A DNA stretch of 64,000 nucleotides from Anodontia alba (GCA_964016985.1 OZ024828.1:32956924-33020923); one strand, 5' to 3'; counted from the stretch's first letter, positions 11,666-23,040 are shown. Notes: generated by a model from the letters alone, not told the origin. A program made the numbers and translations.

Positions 11666-12023
11666 TCTGTCCGTTTAATTAAGATTAATACGGTTATGAG
11701 ACATATTGTCAGTGACGGAATTGCTCAGTGTCTGCCGATCTAAACAGTAGATGATTCAGCCAAATATTTGTTCGATTCGCCCAGGAGTCCTCTACCTCAT
11801 CAGTGAAACATCACAGTAAACCACAAATACAATGTAATTGCAAAACTCCAATGAAACAATACAGCGGGCTCAATGACAATCCGAAACAAGAGCAAAATGT
11901 AAACTATAAGTTGAATCACGATAGGCCCAACCACTGACAAGCAACAGCCAGGCTTCAACCTTTTGAAAGAGGTTGAGGAAGGAACCGAAATTGTCTGAGA
12001 CTAACGCACCGTCCTGTATTTAA

Positions 12024-12549
12024 AGGCGAACGTAATGTAAGTTGTAAATATATCTTGGAGTAAAGTGCTTAACAAGCCATTGGAGTAAAGTGCTTAACAA
12101 GCCATTTATTTTAATGCAAGAGTTTTCAAAGTCGGCCTGGAAATAAGAAAGTTATGGTGGTTTGAATGTTTATAAAAATGGCTGTCATGGATGCCGCCAT
12201 ATTGTAGGCTTTTTGACGTCACACAGCCCAAATTAAATATGCAAAACCGATTATAAAGGGGTTTTAAGAATAATTTTGCTACATTTTTTTTAATCTTTAA
12301 TTCTAGTGACAAGTAATCATTTCCCTCAAAATTAATCATGAGAATAACAACCTTTATGACATGCATTTTATTTTTTATGAAACCTCAATTAATATTCAAA
12401 ATGGCGTGCCCATTCCACCAATGTTAAAATATTCAATTGTCTATAACTTACTTAATTTTCTACCGATTTTGATCAAATTAATGTCAAAATTCATTCTTTG
12501 TAAAGTTCTTTACTTTAAAGCACAATATCTTTTAAGGTTGCGTTCCCCT
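12024..12549. mobile_element. TTAA-flanked MITE
   Basis: TTAA at 12020-12023 and 12550-12553 flanks inverted ends AGGCGAACGTAA and the complement of TTGCGTTCCCCT. TTAA duplication is the hallmark of piggyBac or Kolobok transposases; which one cannot be told. Inside, near the left end, 27 bp (GGAGTAAAGTGCTTAACAAG and on) is tandemly doubled at 12057-12106. Confidence 0.7.
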
Positions 12550-12633
12550 TTAAAGAGAGAGGCAAAATTTTCAACCACTGTTGGGTTAGAAATCATGCAT
12601 ACAGTTTGCTGCAAAACAGTGACAAGTGCGTAT

Positions 12634-12895
12634 CACCACGAAAGCATACCTATACAATTATGACCCCCCTCAAAGCTCACTTTTATATAGTAAAGTGGGG
12701 TTTACAGGGGTATACATTATATTTCTTATAACTGCTCAAAAAATAGATTGTGGGTACTCGTCAGAACCGCCTCGGCGAGGCGGTTCTAACGAGTACCCAC
12801 AATCTATGTTTTGAGCAGAAATATGAAAAATATCATAATTCTTGTCTGAAAACTTTCAGGTTTTGGTGGTGAAATTTACGGTATATTTCGTAATG
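12634..12895 (+). mobile_element. Family A, copy A6
   Basis: Complete, with an intact hairpin; flanked by T on both sides. Confidence 0.88.
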
Positions 12896-12979
12896 TTACC
12901 ACAAATATTCGGGATTCCTAACTGCTTATTGCAATAACCCTAGGTCACAGAATAGACTGTGCATTGACATTTCAATATA

Positions 12980-13320
12980 CAGTCGATTCTCGTTATCTCG
13001 AATTCCAAGGGACTCTCTAAAATACTTCGAGATGGCCGTACTTCGACATATCATATTTGTAGAATTGAGGAAATATAATAAATCGACTAATCACATTTCA
13101 TCAATTAATAATGTAATTTGATTCCTGAAGTTAGATATATATTGAAAATATTGCAAAAAGAGGAGAAAATTGTTCCTTAGCAATTTTTCCTCTTTTCCAC
13201 AATATTTTATTACCTGTTGTTAGATTTTCATATTAAAAAGGGACCAGATTTTGTGATTTTCACTTCGAGATCAGCGGTTATTCGAGATAAGCGTGGGGTC
13301 GAGATAACGAGAGTCGACTG
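12980..13320. mobile_element. pogo/Tigger-like MITE, copy C1
   Basis: Inverted ends CAGTCGATTCTCGTTATCT / complement, with TA on both sides (12978-12979, 13321-13322). It has an internal hairpin GAGGAGAAAATTG / CAATTTTTCCTC. Confidence 0.85.
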
Positions 13321-13322
13321 TA

Positions 13323-13863
13323 GTTAAACAATTAATTCCATTTTTTGTCTGTTTCTGAAATTCGGAAATGCTTTTTGTATGCTATGACGCCAGGATTGGT
13401 CGACTTGTATAATTTAGGCTATTTGACAGTAGATATTAGCACAATTGTATAATTTGGTTACTTTGAATATGAAACTAGAAAACTATGTGGGTCTGACGCA
13501 ATATAGCCTGGATTTCCATGTTAAGAACAGAATTTTCAATATTTCCCCTGTGGCGCATAATGATAAGTAAACATTCATCTGTGTGTCCTACAATTATATT
13601 TGGTGCGCCTAAAGAGCCAAATGCACCCTACGACACCCATGACAACTTTTGGTGTTTTATTTTTTGTATCAAAGCCGACTTTTTAAATGAAATTTCCTAC
13701 ACAGGGGATTTGTTTTTAATCGGTCGCCATAGTAGCCAACGTAGCAATACTTAGCCATGGCAACCAATTAAATACAAATCCCTGTGAAGAAAATTTCATT
13801 CCAAATTTTACATTCGGGCGACACTGTATTTACGCTTTCATCTCTGCAGACCAACATTGATAC
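13323..13863. other. Unassigned sequence downstream of receptor A
   Basis: Nothing supported except the paired CCTACACAGGGGATTTGT / ACAAATCCCTGTGAAG, which gives an inverted repeat about 13695-13790. Confidence 0.5.
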
Positions 13864-13935
13864 CTTTGCAAACGGTGTAGATCCCAGATGAGACGGCTCG
13901 TTACGAAACATCTAAACTAGACTACATTGTTTGCC
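13864..13935. repeat. H hairpin repeat
   Basis: GCAAACGGTGTAGATCCCAGATGAGACGG ... ACATTGTTTGCC. It lies in the 3' flank of receptor A. Confidence 0.65.
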
Positions 13936-14084
13936 AGTCTATTATTTTTTTACTAAAACCCCATTTGCAGCATGGGTGTATCTAAATTCATAGATGAATA
14001 GGCCCATTTCAGAGGCTCAGGGTGAAATGGTTTAATTTAGATAGCATATTAAGAAGACTTGACAAATAAGAGAAGACAAACTGT

Positions 14085-14453
14085 TCACATCATCTGTATA
14101 ATAGATTCGCATACTCTGTCCCAGCCGGGTTGTAATTTATATTTACCATCTTCTAGTACCAGTCTAACACGAGTTATTTTCTTAAATACTTCTTTCAATG
14201 TATTATTCATAAGCCCTTCATTCACGTCTTCGAGAAATATCAGAATAATACTTTTGCTCTTAAGCCGAGCCTGTTCAATTTCTAGCTTACAGTACTCACT
14301 CCGGCAATAATTGTCTGACATGGCAGCCACCACAATGGCGCAGTTATCAAGACAGCTACTGATCTCGTCGAAGATGGAGTGACCCGGCCTGAAATGCGTA
14401 TCTCCGATACAAACCAACTCTCGGTTAGTGTCAACCAAAGCTTGAAGATGATG
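14085..14453 (-). CDS. Toll-like receptor A, 3' exon (rest of TIR domain)
   Basis: The exon encodes 122 residues completing the TIR domain begun in 17312-19180. The acceptor is TTATTTTCTAG, with the first codon CAT at 14453 in phase 0, matching the upstream donor. Box 2 lies in LVCIGDTHFRPGHSI: the Pro-Gly is kept, but the usual Arg-Asp before it reads Gly-Asp. Further TIR-typical parts are CAIVVAAMSDNYCRSEYC and KSIILIFLEDV. The C-terminal W in PGWDRVC may stand for box 3. The stop at 14085 follows ESIIQMM. It aligns well with the 3' exon of receptor B at 33936-34310. No polyadenylation signal was assigned with confidence. Confidence 0.88.
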   Translation of the reverse strand, partial: HHLQALVDTNRELVCIGDTHFRPGHSIFDEISSCLDNCAIVVAAMSDNYCRSEYCKLEIEQARLKSKSIILIFLEDVNEGLMNNTLKEVFKKITRVRLVLEDGKYKLQPGWDRVCESIIQMM

Positions 14454-14526
14454 CTAGAAAATAAATAAAACAATGAAAATGCAATGGGTTTGTTCATGCT
14501 CTTAGGGAGAAACTTCTTACTTTAAT

Positions 14527-14928
14527 CATTACGAAAACACGCTTATTCAAATATATTGAAACTTTTACAACCAAAAAAGGAAAAACTTCAGATGAAAATT
14601 CTAATTCTGTTTTATATTTCTGCTCAAAACATAGATTGTGGGTACTCGTTAGAACCGCAAAGTAGCCACAAACTATGTTGTTTTTTGTTTTGTTTTTTGT
14701 TTTTTTTTGTTGTTGTTGTTTTTTTTTTTTTTGTTTTTTTTTGTTTGTTTGTTTTTGGTGTTTTTTTTGTGTTTTTTTTTTTTTTGTTGTTGTTTTTTTT
14801 GTTTGTTTTGTTTTTGTTTTTTGTTATTTTTTTTTAGAAAAATAATGTTTCCCCTGTAAAACCCCAGTTTTACCATATAAAAGTGGGGTTTAAGTGGGTC
14901 ACAATCATATAGGTGTGTTTTCTTGATG
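14527..14928 (-). mobile_element. Family A, copy A7, hairpin arm replaced by T/G-only tract
   Basis: Both ends are recognisable, but after GTTAGAACCGC the second arm is missing, and about 155 bp of T/G-only low complexity (14681-14836) fills the middle. It lies 73 bp from the splice acceptor of the receptor A 3' exon. Confidence 0.85.
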
Positions 14929-15490
14929 AGCAGCCTTATTTTCAGAATGGACGCAAAACAATTCTGAGTCCCCTTAGGCCCCAACCTTATTATCCGTAGT
15001 CGTACTGCTGATAGTTCTAAAATATATATTTATATACTAAGTAAATACCTCCTTCTTTCGGTGCCTCGGGAAGACCATATTTCGTAAATACTGTATGAAG
15101 CATGGCCTTCTCGGGGCATCATAAGAAGAATAGATGAGAAATGAACAATAGCAAGACACAACAGCAACAGTTGCAATAACTGACATATGCCTTGGAGCGG
15201 TAAGCAGAAAAACAAGGTTTCTAGGGCTTAAACATCTTGAAAAATATGCTTCACTCCGAGGTAGGAGAGTCCATTCGGCATAAATGAGTTAAATAAGTGA
15301 GCAAAGTGAGCTCTTTAAACCATAATTGGTTTAACAAAAATGCATACAGTCTATAACATTCATGTTGTGACCGACTAACTATCTTTTTTTTTAAATTCTT
15401 TCGAATAATTAGCATTACTATTACTCCTTCTGAGCTTAAACACTCAAATATCATAAATTTCGAGTGCCAACAGGCCTTCCTATTAAATTA

Positions 15491-15822
15491 CAGTCGAAGC
15501 TCGTTATCTCGAACTCGCTTATTTCGAATTACCGCTTATCTCGAAGTGAAAATCTGGTCCCTGTTTTAAGATGAAATTATGACAACAGGTAACAAAATAA
15601 TGTGTTAAAGAGGAGAAATTGCTCTGCAATTTCTCCTCTTTTCCACATTATTTTATATATAAATTTCTAACTTCAGGAGTCAAATTACATAATTTATTCA
15701 TTTGTTAAATGTGGTTGTTCAATTTATTGTTTTCCTCACTCTCAACTCTGATATGTCGAAGCACGGATATCTCGAAGTGTTTCAGTGAGTCCCTTGGAAT
15801 TCGAAATAACGGGAGTCAACTG
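15491..15822. mobile_element. pogo/Tigger-like MITE, copy C2
   Basis: Inverted ends CAGTCGAAGCTCGTTATCT and CGGGAGTCAACTG, TA on both sides, internal AGAGGAGAAATTGC hairpin. In the receptor A intron. Confidence 0.85.
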
Positions 15823-16174
15823 TATTTCGAAGCCGATGTATTATATGGGATTCAGTTTGAGAGAGAGGCAACCTAAAATCTTATGCTCACTTTATGATAC
15901 CGATACATGTAACCAAAGCCCCGAGTATATAGAACTTTTGTCATGCTTAGCTCGGTGGAGCATGAATTTGTTTTGCTGATAAATCTTAAAATACCAACAA
16001 TATTTTATAATTTCTTTCATGCTAAACTCAGCTAAGTTGAGCATGAAAAAAAGTTTAAATTTTTGGTATTATTATGATCAAGTGAAATTTCAGGCTCAGC
16101 AGAGTTGAGCATGACCAACATTTTATAACCTCGGAGCCTGTTTAAAATGTTTGGCAGTGAAAACAAGTGTTGTG

Positions 16175-16345
16175 TCTACTCATCGAGGCGATTTTAATGA
16201 CATACCAGTGTTCTATAGAAGATGGTAAAGATACCCCTAAACTATACCCCTTTGCCTCCTGACCTGGTGCTATGATTAACCCTCAGTGGGTCTACCCGTG
16301 CTTAGAACAATATCCATGGTCCAGAAAATGTTCGAGTCTTTGGAT
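16175..16345 (+). mobile_element. D family fragment D4
   Basis: From half of the core hairpin (TACTCATCGAGGCGATTTTAA) to TTCGAGTCTTTGG; the left half is absent. In the receptor A intron. Confidence 0.65.
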
Positions 16346-16587
16346 GTTTATATATAGCAGATTAAGTAAACTGTAAATACTTAATGGCCCCTCCAACAAA
16401 ATATAATTCATTTCTTTGCTTTTAGCATACTGTTGGAAAATATTTTCATTTGCGAGGAAAATTAGTGAGCAGTCTTGCCTAATATTTTGAAAGAAAACCA
16501 AAGAAAATGCAAACGTAAAGCAGAATCTCTCTTCAAGATGACTGTTCAAGAAAAAGTCATCTAAATCCAAACCGACTCGATACATTA

Positions 16588-17024
16588 TGGGGATCAAACA
16601 TGGTTTTTCATGCATTACCATTCGCCAGGTCCCGTGGGGGTGTTGAAAACCGAGGCCGAAGGCCGCGGTTTTCAACACCTCCCAAGGGACCTAGCGAATG
16701 TTAATGCATTGAAAAACCATATTCGATCGCTATTATTGCATAAAAACTCAAAACATTTGCTACATTTCGCGTTATTTCTTGCACTATTTTGTTTCGCCTT
16801 TTCCCCGATGTCGCCCGAACGCTATTTTCACGGACTATGCTCGTTCTAGGGCAAGGCAGTAAACATCTCGTGACGGCAGCAATTCTGTGGCCCCGGTACG
16901 AGCATATTGAAAGTTGCGTAGCCGTGCATTAACAGCGCGTGAATTGCTTTGTTAATGCACGGCTTTTCGCCGGTTAAAGCACTGCTGTTACCAACGTGCG
17001 ACACTGCTTTTTATGCAATAATTG
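16588..17024 (+). mobile_element. Family B, copy B3, complete
   Basis: Full-length copy in the receptor A intron: large palindrome, body, GCCGTGCATTAAC hairpin, then the end TTTTTATGCAATAAT, which is the complement of an internal ATTATTGCATAAAAA at about 16733. Confidence 0.88.
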
Positions 17025-17311
17025 GTATTTTTTGCGATTTTTTACAAAAGAAATATCTTTTGTGGCTTCCTGTTAGCTTTCTTAATCTATATCATAGGTA
17101 TCTACTACAGAAAATAAGAATTTGCTCCCTTGCAAGAAAACTCTTGACCCTTTTCAGAAGGGAGCTAAAACACTTTTGACGGGTAACCTCCCCTGAATGT
17201 GTATTAATTTCTCTTAAATTCATCACAATTGAAAACGATTTTCATACCTTCAAAATATATCTCTAAATTATCATTGACGGCAGGCGTGTTGCTGACTGAC
17301 ATTTTACATAC

Positions 17312-19180
17312 CTCGAGAGGCTTAAACAAATGATTCACCACCAGGTCTCTATCATCGCTGGAGTATGACAAAAACACTGGAAACTGATCTGAAGGATTGT
17401 CGCGAATTAAAGCCACATTCTCGTCGTAGTGTTTCTTCGTATGTAGTAGCCGGCGTCGTCTCAATAAAATGTAAATAAAGGCGGCAATGATAGCAACACT
17501 AGCTAAAGGTATGAACACTGACAATAATATGTTTCTCATCTTACGTCGAGGACGCGAACAATCCCCCTCAGCAGTAATTAAAGCATTACGATCCAAAGGA
17601 AACTTTTGTCCATCAAACTCACAGCTATATAATAACCTGGTCTCATTAAATATAGGCGAGCTCACAAACCACTGAATAAACTCCAACGATTGACATGCGC
17701 AAGAAAATGGATTACCTTGAAGGTCAACTACAAATTTATTACTCCGATACCGTCTGCAACCTCGCTGACACCGCCCCTGGTATAAAGAATCAAGACGTTT
17801 CCTGGAATTAGTGTCTAAATATGTAATTGAATTTCTAGCCAAATTAAGCTTGTTAAGATTCAGAAGTTGTTTAATTTCAAATGATATTTGCTGAAGAGAG
17901 TTACCAGATAAATCTAATTGTTCCAAGGCAAAGTTGGTAGAAAATGTTTCTGCAGGTAAATACTTAAGATTGTTTCTGGAGAGGTCGACTTCTACAAGAT
18001 GTTTGTTATGAGTGAAGATCTCTGAAAATGTCTTATCAAAATACATTATATTGTATAACTTGTTAAATGACAAGTCCACTTTTGTAAGGTTACTCATGTT
18101 TGAAAAAAAATTAGAACTTATTTCCTCTATGTCGTTAAAAGATAGGTCGACGTAACTTATGTGATTATGTACCATGGTTACCTCGACCTCGAGTCGGTTT
18201 AGACCACTTCTTGACATATGGATTTCTTTCAACGAATTATTGAATTCAACAGAAAATGAACAGTTTATAAATTCGATATGGTGATCCGGACCTAACATGT
18301 TATTTATGTAGAACGCCGTTAAAGAACGAAATAGACTAGTTGGTAAAATAAGGAATACAAGGAAAGAGTCAAATATATAAGTCCGATTGATTCGCTTCAT
18401 ATGTTTTGGTCCAATATAAGTCTTTGGATAAACCATTCCGCTAATGTCGAGTATCCGTAATGAATCACATGTACGAGCCATTGCCCATCGTGACTGTGAG
18501 TCAAACTGCGTGTAGGACAAGTTAAAAACAGCCAGCGTATCACAGACTGGATCGATATTACTAGCTCGGAATAGAATTACTGTTTGGCTTAAGTCAATTA
18601 CTTTGATATTTCTCCTGCCGAGTGAGTCAATTAGGTCCTGCGTAACTTCTAGATTCCCATGTCTTCCTGTCTGGACTAGTATTAAACTAGAAAGCTTTGG
18701 AAGGCTAGATGCAGTAGACAGGGCAATAGAAATGTCCTTCGTGTAAATTTCCGTGCAGCCAGAAAGATCTAGAGTAGATAGGTTGAGTAGACTATTAAAT
18801 GTCCCGGATGTAAAGTTATGAATTTTACCGTCGCTTAGCTGCAGCCTTTCAAGTCCAGTTAAACAATCGAAAACATCATCAACCATGTTAAAAGGTCCGA
18901 CTGCTTTAACTGTGATGAAAGATAACTGTTTTATATTGTGACTCCATGATACATTGCAAAATTTCCTGGCTACAAAATTGTCAGCGTCAATATGGTAAAG
19001 TATAACATTCTCTGCGTAGCTTGGAAGGTAATCCGGAATCAAACCATTACATCGAATATCTTTTTCTTCGCATGAGCACGAACTGGGACATGTATCGCCT
19101 CTGACGTCATTTAAAACTAAACTAAATATAAAAAATATTCCAAACCGATAGAGTTGTTCCCATGGTCTGTAAGAACACAT
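17312..19180 (-). CDS. Toll-like receptor A, main exon (signal peptide, LRRs, TM, first part of TIR)
   Basis: This exon encodes 623 residues of a Toll-like pattern-recognition receptor, a type I membrane protein expected to signal through TIR contacts. ATG at 19180 directly follows a splice acceptor (CTATTTCAG at 19189-19181), which favours it over the in-frame ATG at 19225. A hydrophobic signal segment (about residues 12-28) is followed by LRRNT CPSSCSC at 31-37, degenerate LRRs, LRRCT (FSCACQSLEFIQWF and later Cys), a TM helix at about 551-573 followed by RRRR, and TIR box 1 FPVFLSYSSDD at about 600. One juxtamembrane LRRCT fits the single-cysteine-cluster TLR type. After codon GAG (phase 0) comes donor GTATGT. 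The partner exon is 14085-14453, giving a predicted 745-aa protein. The family is clear; ligand and orthology are not. Confidence 0.88.
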
Positions 19181-19189
19181 CTGAAATAG
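19181..19189 (-). promoter_or_regulatory. Splice acceptor before the receptor A start codon
   Basis: On the minus strand CTATTTCAG immediately precedes ATG at 19180. It decides the start and implies a non-coding first exon above 19190, which I could not place. Confidence 0.55.
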
Positions 19190-19371
19190 CAAAATAGAGT
19201 TAACCCACTTAACCCGTTTACCCATTGTCGAGTAGACTTTTCTGAGTAGTATAGGCTAGCACTATGGGTAACTATACTACTTTCCTGCCACAACACTTTG
19301 GACCAGTCTATTTCTGATTAGTTTTGCTTATAACTTTGGTTTTAAGAAATTCCTGTAGCTAATGCAGATAT

Positions 19372-19425
19372 TGTAGACTAGACGCCAATTAGACTTCTGA
19401 TGTGGATCTGCACTTTTTGCCAGTT
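19372..19425. repeat. H hairpin fragment
   Basis: GTAGACTAGACGCC ... GATGTGGATCTGCAC, just upstream of receptor A. Confidence 0.4.
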
Positions 19426-19597
19426 ACCCTTTCGGGGTTCTCCAGACAAAAATGGTTAAGATACTTAGTTTAGATGTATATTGAAAGAACAAGATAATTC
19501 CTAATATACTAACCATAAATACAAAAAAAATATAAAGGCTCACCCAAATGGATTGTTTGCCTTTATCCTTACGACCCTGTGCACCGAGATAGATTTT

Positions 19598-19667
19598 TGG
19601 CAAACAATATAGATCCAGATGGGGCGACTAATAATGGGCCGTCTCATCTGGATCTGTGCTGTTTGCC
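19598..19667. repeat. H hairpin repeat
   Basis: GGCAAACAATATAGATCCAG ... CTGGATCTGTGCTGTTTGCC. Confidence 0.7.
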
Positions 19668-19894
19668 ATTCTGGTCTGGATTTACGACTTACATTCCTAA
19701 ATAATGGACGTGTCAAAATTCATGTTGGCTTTCTTTTCAGAAACTCGTGGGGTGAAAGGGTTAAAGTATTCAGTTTTGGAAAGCAAGCTTAATCAAAATC
19801 CATTGAGAAAAAAGAACGAAGTTGTAGGTAGAGGCTCGTTGTCAGAAGTTGAGCATGTTTTTCGCTATTTTGGTTATTTAATTGGATATTTCAG

Positions 19895-20235
19895 TTATGT
19901 ATATAAAAAAGGGTAAGAGAAAAGTCCAGGGAGTGCCACAATCACAAACCGCAGCCCTTCCCAAACTCCAAGAGGAAGAGGAAACCGACAAATCCAAACA
20001 AGCACAAATCGAACAAACGTACGAAAAGCACTAAGATTAGCTCTCTCTTCCCCAAGCGAGGTAGTCGCAATGCTAAAAGGACTGAAAAACAAAAGAACAA
20101 AATGACACAAGGTAAGACATAAAACAAATCGTCTCGTAGAATAAACCACAAAGCAACAAAGAGTAAGACTAACACTGGGACCATCGCCTTAGAACGGTCA
20201 GTAGACAAATATGACACAAATAAAAACAATGATAT
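19895..20235 (-). repeat. Composite repeat I, middle part, reversed
   Basis: The complement of the unit at 47918-48160 (TACCTCGCTTGGGGAAGAGA, GGATTTGTCGGTTTCCTCT). Confidence 0.75.
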
Positions 20236-20275
20236 AGCAATATTGAATTAAGAAATAGATAAGCGCTAGTAGTGA

Positions 20276-20405
20276 TTTGTTGAGTGATAAATCACAGTTT
20301 GGACGTCAGTTGCAAAGTAGATCAAATCACAAGCGCGTAACGCGATTGATATATCTACTTACAATTCGCCGACGAACTGTGATTTACATGTGTAACTCAT
20401 CAAAA
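20276..20405. repeat. Short MITE-like inverted repeat
   Basis: TTGTTGAGTGATAAATCACA and its complement bound about 130 bp, with inner AGTAGATC / ATATCTACTT arms. Confidence 0.65.
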
Positions 20406-20557
20406 GATGTTCTCTAGAGTTGATCTATGTCGATTCTAACACAAGAAAAGTCAGCTAAAATGTTGTTTCCTTCAAATTTTCCCAACCTTCCGCCATTGTT
20501 TGAAGGAATCCCGCCATTTTTGACTGTCACACATGCATTTATCTGATTTTATATACC

Positions 20558-20812
20558 ATGTGTCCGGTAATACAGTGAGTCCGGTACTAATTTCCTGTAA
20601 TACCGTGCGTCTGGCTATACATAGTGTCCGGGACTAACGTCTAGAAATACTCTGTGGCCGGTAAATCAGGGTGCCCGGTACCAATGTCCAGTAATGCAGT
20701 GCATCGCGTTATACAAGGTGTCCGGTACTAATATCCGTTTATACCGTGCATCCGGTTAGATAGGATGTTCGTGATTAAAGTCGCATAATAATAATAATAC
20801 CGTGCCTCCGGA
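20558..20812. repeat. 48-bp minisatellite, left block
   Basis: Alternating short modules TAATACCGTGCGTCCGG, TAATACAGGGTGTCCGG and TACTAACGTCCGG make a unit of about 47-48 bp. Confidence 0.8.
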
Positions 20813-20917
20813 ATTTTCAAATATGCCAAAGATAATAACGCACTTAATAAATTTAGTAAAACATCGTTTAATCTTACTAAATCCATAACATTAGGGGAAC
20901 CATCAAACCTTAAGTAC

Positions 20918-21020
20918 TATAGTCGAATCTCGTTATCCCGACTTCACTTATCTCGAATAACCTCTTATCTCGAAGTGAAAAGTCTGGTTCCTGTCTTCGA
21001 CATGGAAATCTAAAATTTGT
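20918..21020. mobile_element. C family fragment C3
   Basis: Left end only (AGTCGAATCTCGTTATCCC, ATCTCGAAGTGAAAAG). It sits between the two halves of the 48-bp tandem array. Confidence 0.7.
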
Positions 21021-21082
21021 ATTATTTATAGGTTATTGGATTTGTATGGAGATATATTTTGTGGGGTCTTTTTTTTTTTTTT

Positions 21083-21083
<1 letters not shown>

Positions 21084-21154
<71 letters not shown>
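21084..21154. repeat. (GT)n microsatellite
   Basis: Uninterrupted GT run following a T tract. Confidence 0.95.
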
Positions 21155-21157
<3 letters not shown>

Positions 21158-21221
21158 ATGTAATTTATATGCCCGAGAGGGTCTTTGATTGCTGAATAAA
21201 ATGATTCTATTCTAGTCTATA

Positions 21222-21712
21222 ATTTAGTGTGTCAGGAACAAGCGTCCCGTAATATTGTACGTCCGGTAATACAGGGTGTCCGGAACTAACGTCCAGAAAT
21301 GCCGTGCATCCGGTATTACAAGTGTCTGGAACTTAAATTCGGATATACCGTGTATCCAGTAATACAGGGTGTCCGATATCATCATCTAGTTATACCTGCG
21401 TCCGTAAAAGCAGGTGACTGGTACTAACGTCCGGTAATAACGTGCATCCAATAATACAGGGTGTCCGATATTTACGTACGGTAATACCGAGCCACCATAA
21501 ATACATGTACATGGTATCTGGTACTAAAGTACGGTGATTCCATGCATGCGTTAATACAGGTGCCTGGTTGTACATGTATTGGCCAGTAAAAAACGTGCAT
21601 CCAATTATACAGGATGTCTGGCATCCACTTTACGGTAATACCGTGAGTCCGTTAATACAGGTGTCTGGTACTAACGTCCGGTAATACCTTGCGTCCGTTG
21701 ATAAGGGATGGT
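21222..21712. repeat. 48-bp minisatellite, right block
   Basis: The same modules as 20558-20812. The two blocks are separated by a C fragment and a (GT)n tract. Confidence 0.8.
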
Positions 21713-21954
21713 TTTTGGCAGCATGTTCTTTTTGTATACTGTAGACTATCGTAGAAAGATGTTAAGCTCCTCTTCAGTCTATGCCGAAGACACGTCTAAT
21801 TTCGGTCCATTAAGCCCCAGCCGCCTCACGTAAATAATTCTGAATGAACTGTAATTTTGTCAGTACTAGATCAGCAAGAACAACTTTTTGTCCGTTTACA
21901 GAATCAATCGAAATTGTAAACTATATCCGCAAGCAGAGAAGGTATGTGTAAAAA

Positions 21955-22143
21955 TAGAGAGAGAGAGGAAGAGAGAAAGAGAGGCAGACAGAGAGACATG
22001 CAGATGGACAAACAGACCAAGAGACAAATTGAGACACAGACAGACAGGAAGGCAGACTGACACACATATCGACATACCGAAAGACAGACAGGGCCAGACA
22101 AACAGAAAAACAGAGAGGAAGATAGACATACAGACAGGCAGAA
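21955..22143. repeat. Degenerate GACA/GAGA purine-rich repeat
   Basis: Runs of GAGAGAGAGAGG, AGACAGACAGG, ACAGACAGGCAG. The long ORFs across it are artefacts of composition. Confidence 0.85.
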
Positions 22144-22289
22144 AAATGTTTCTATTTAGTCGATAATAAAGTATAAAGCCTACCTTATTCATCTGTAGAT
22201 GTACACAAAAAAAAATCATGTTGAGAATAAATCTTTATCTTTATTGAACATTGTAAATATCTTACATCGTAAACTTAGCAAACCAAATA

Positions 22290-22515
22290 TGCCGTAACGC
22301 GAGAAAACGTACCTTCTGACACGTGCAACCAAAAGGACTCAAACCAGCCTGCACATCGGCGCAATCAGATTAAAGTCTTCATTGTCTGCATGAAAAATCT
22401 TTGCATCCTTTGCTATCCAGAATGTCCCTAATTAAGAATCTTATAAGACCGCGCTGATGCGCAGGCTGATCTAAAGCTTTGCTAGGCGTGCATATATGGA
22501 AGTATGTTTTCTGTC
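22290..22515. repeat. G hairpin repeat
   Basis: Two-hairpin G unit, diverged (CCAGCCTGCACATCGGCGCAA; GATGCGCAGGCTGATCTAAAG). Confidence 0.6.
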
Positions 22516-22564
22516 TTTGTGGCTCAAGAGCGGCGTTTTGATAAAATGGTTCTTCTGTCTTTCG

Positions 22565-22840
22565 ATCACGAAAACATACCTATATAATTTTGACCCCCTT
22601 TAACCCCACTTTTGTACAGTAAAACTGAGATTTACAGGGGTATACATTGTTTTTCTTATTTCTTCTCAAAACATGGATCGTGTGTACTCGTTAGAACCGC
22701 CTCGCCTCGCGGCTCTAACGAGTACTCACAATCTATGCTTTTGAGCAGAAATGTGAAAAATATCAGAATTTTTATCTGAAAATTTTCAGTTTTTGATGGT
22801 TAATCTTTCGATATATTTGGATAGGCTCGTTTTCGTAATG
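22565..22840 (+). mobile_element. Family A, copy A8
   Basis: Complete; hairpin apex slightly shortened (CCTCGCCTCGCGG). Confidence 0.88.
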
Positions 22841-22859
22841 ATCGAACCAATTTTTTAGT

Positions 22860-23040
22860 CTGCATGCCCGGCCACTTAGCAAGGCTACATGTTAGTTCTT
22901 TGAAGTTTCCGTTTTGGCCTTCCGCCTTCCGTTTACGCCAATCAACAGCATACGTTCTGGCGAGGCTGAACCGATACGCAGTATCGCCTGAACAATTGCT
23001 GTTTGCATGTGCTATAACGGCTATTTGACCATGGCGCTGC
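22860..23040. repeat. Dispersed repeat L
   Basis: GCATGCCCGGCCACTTAGCA, CTTCCGTTTACGCC, TGTTTGCATGTGCTATAACGG. Confidence 0.55.

Larger units (their letters stand above)
14454..17311 (-). other. TIR-domain intron of receptor A
   Basis: This 2.86-kb phase-0 intron has donor GTATGT (17311-17306) and acceptor TTTTCTAG (ending 14454). It contains a damaged A element (14527-14928), a C element (15491-15822), a D fragment (16175-16345) and a B foldback (16588-17024). At about 15950-16130 three short GAGCATGA-type repeats occur. If the intron is retained, the frame continues for 35 codons to a stop at 17204-17206. Confidence 0.85.

Noticed and set aside
21888..22219. ORFs over the GACA-rich tract
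   Set aside because: Both strands are open because the tract lacks stop codons by composition; no domain and no splice context.
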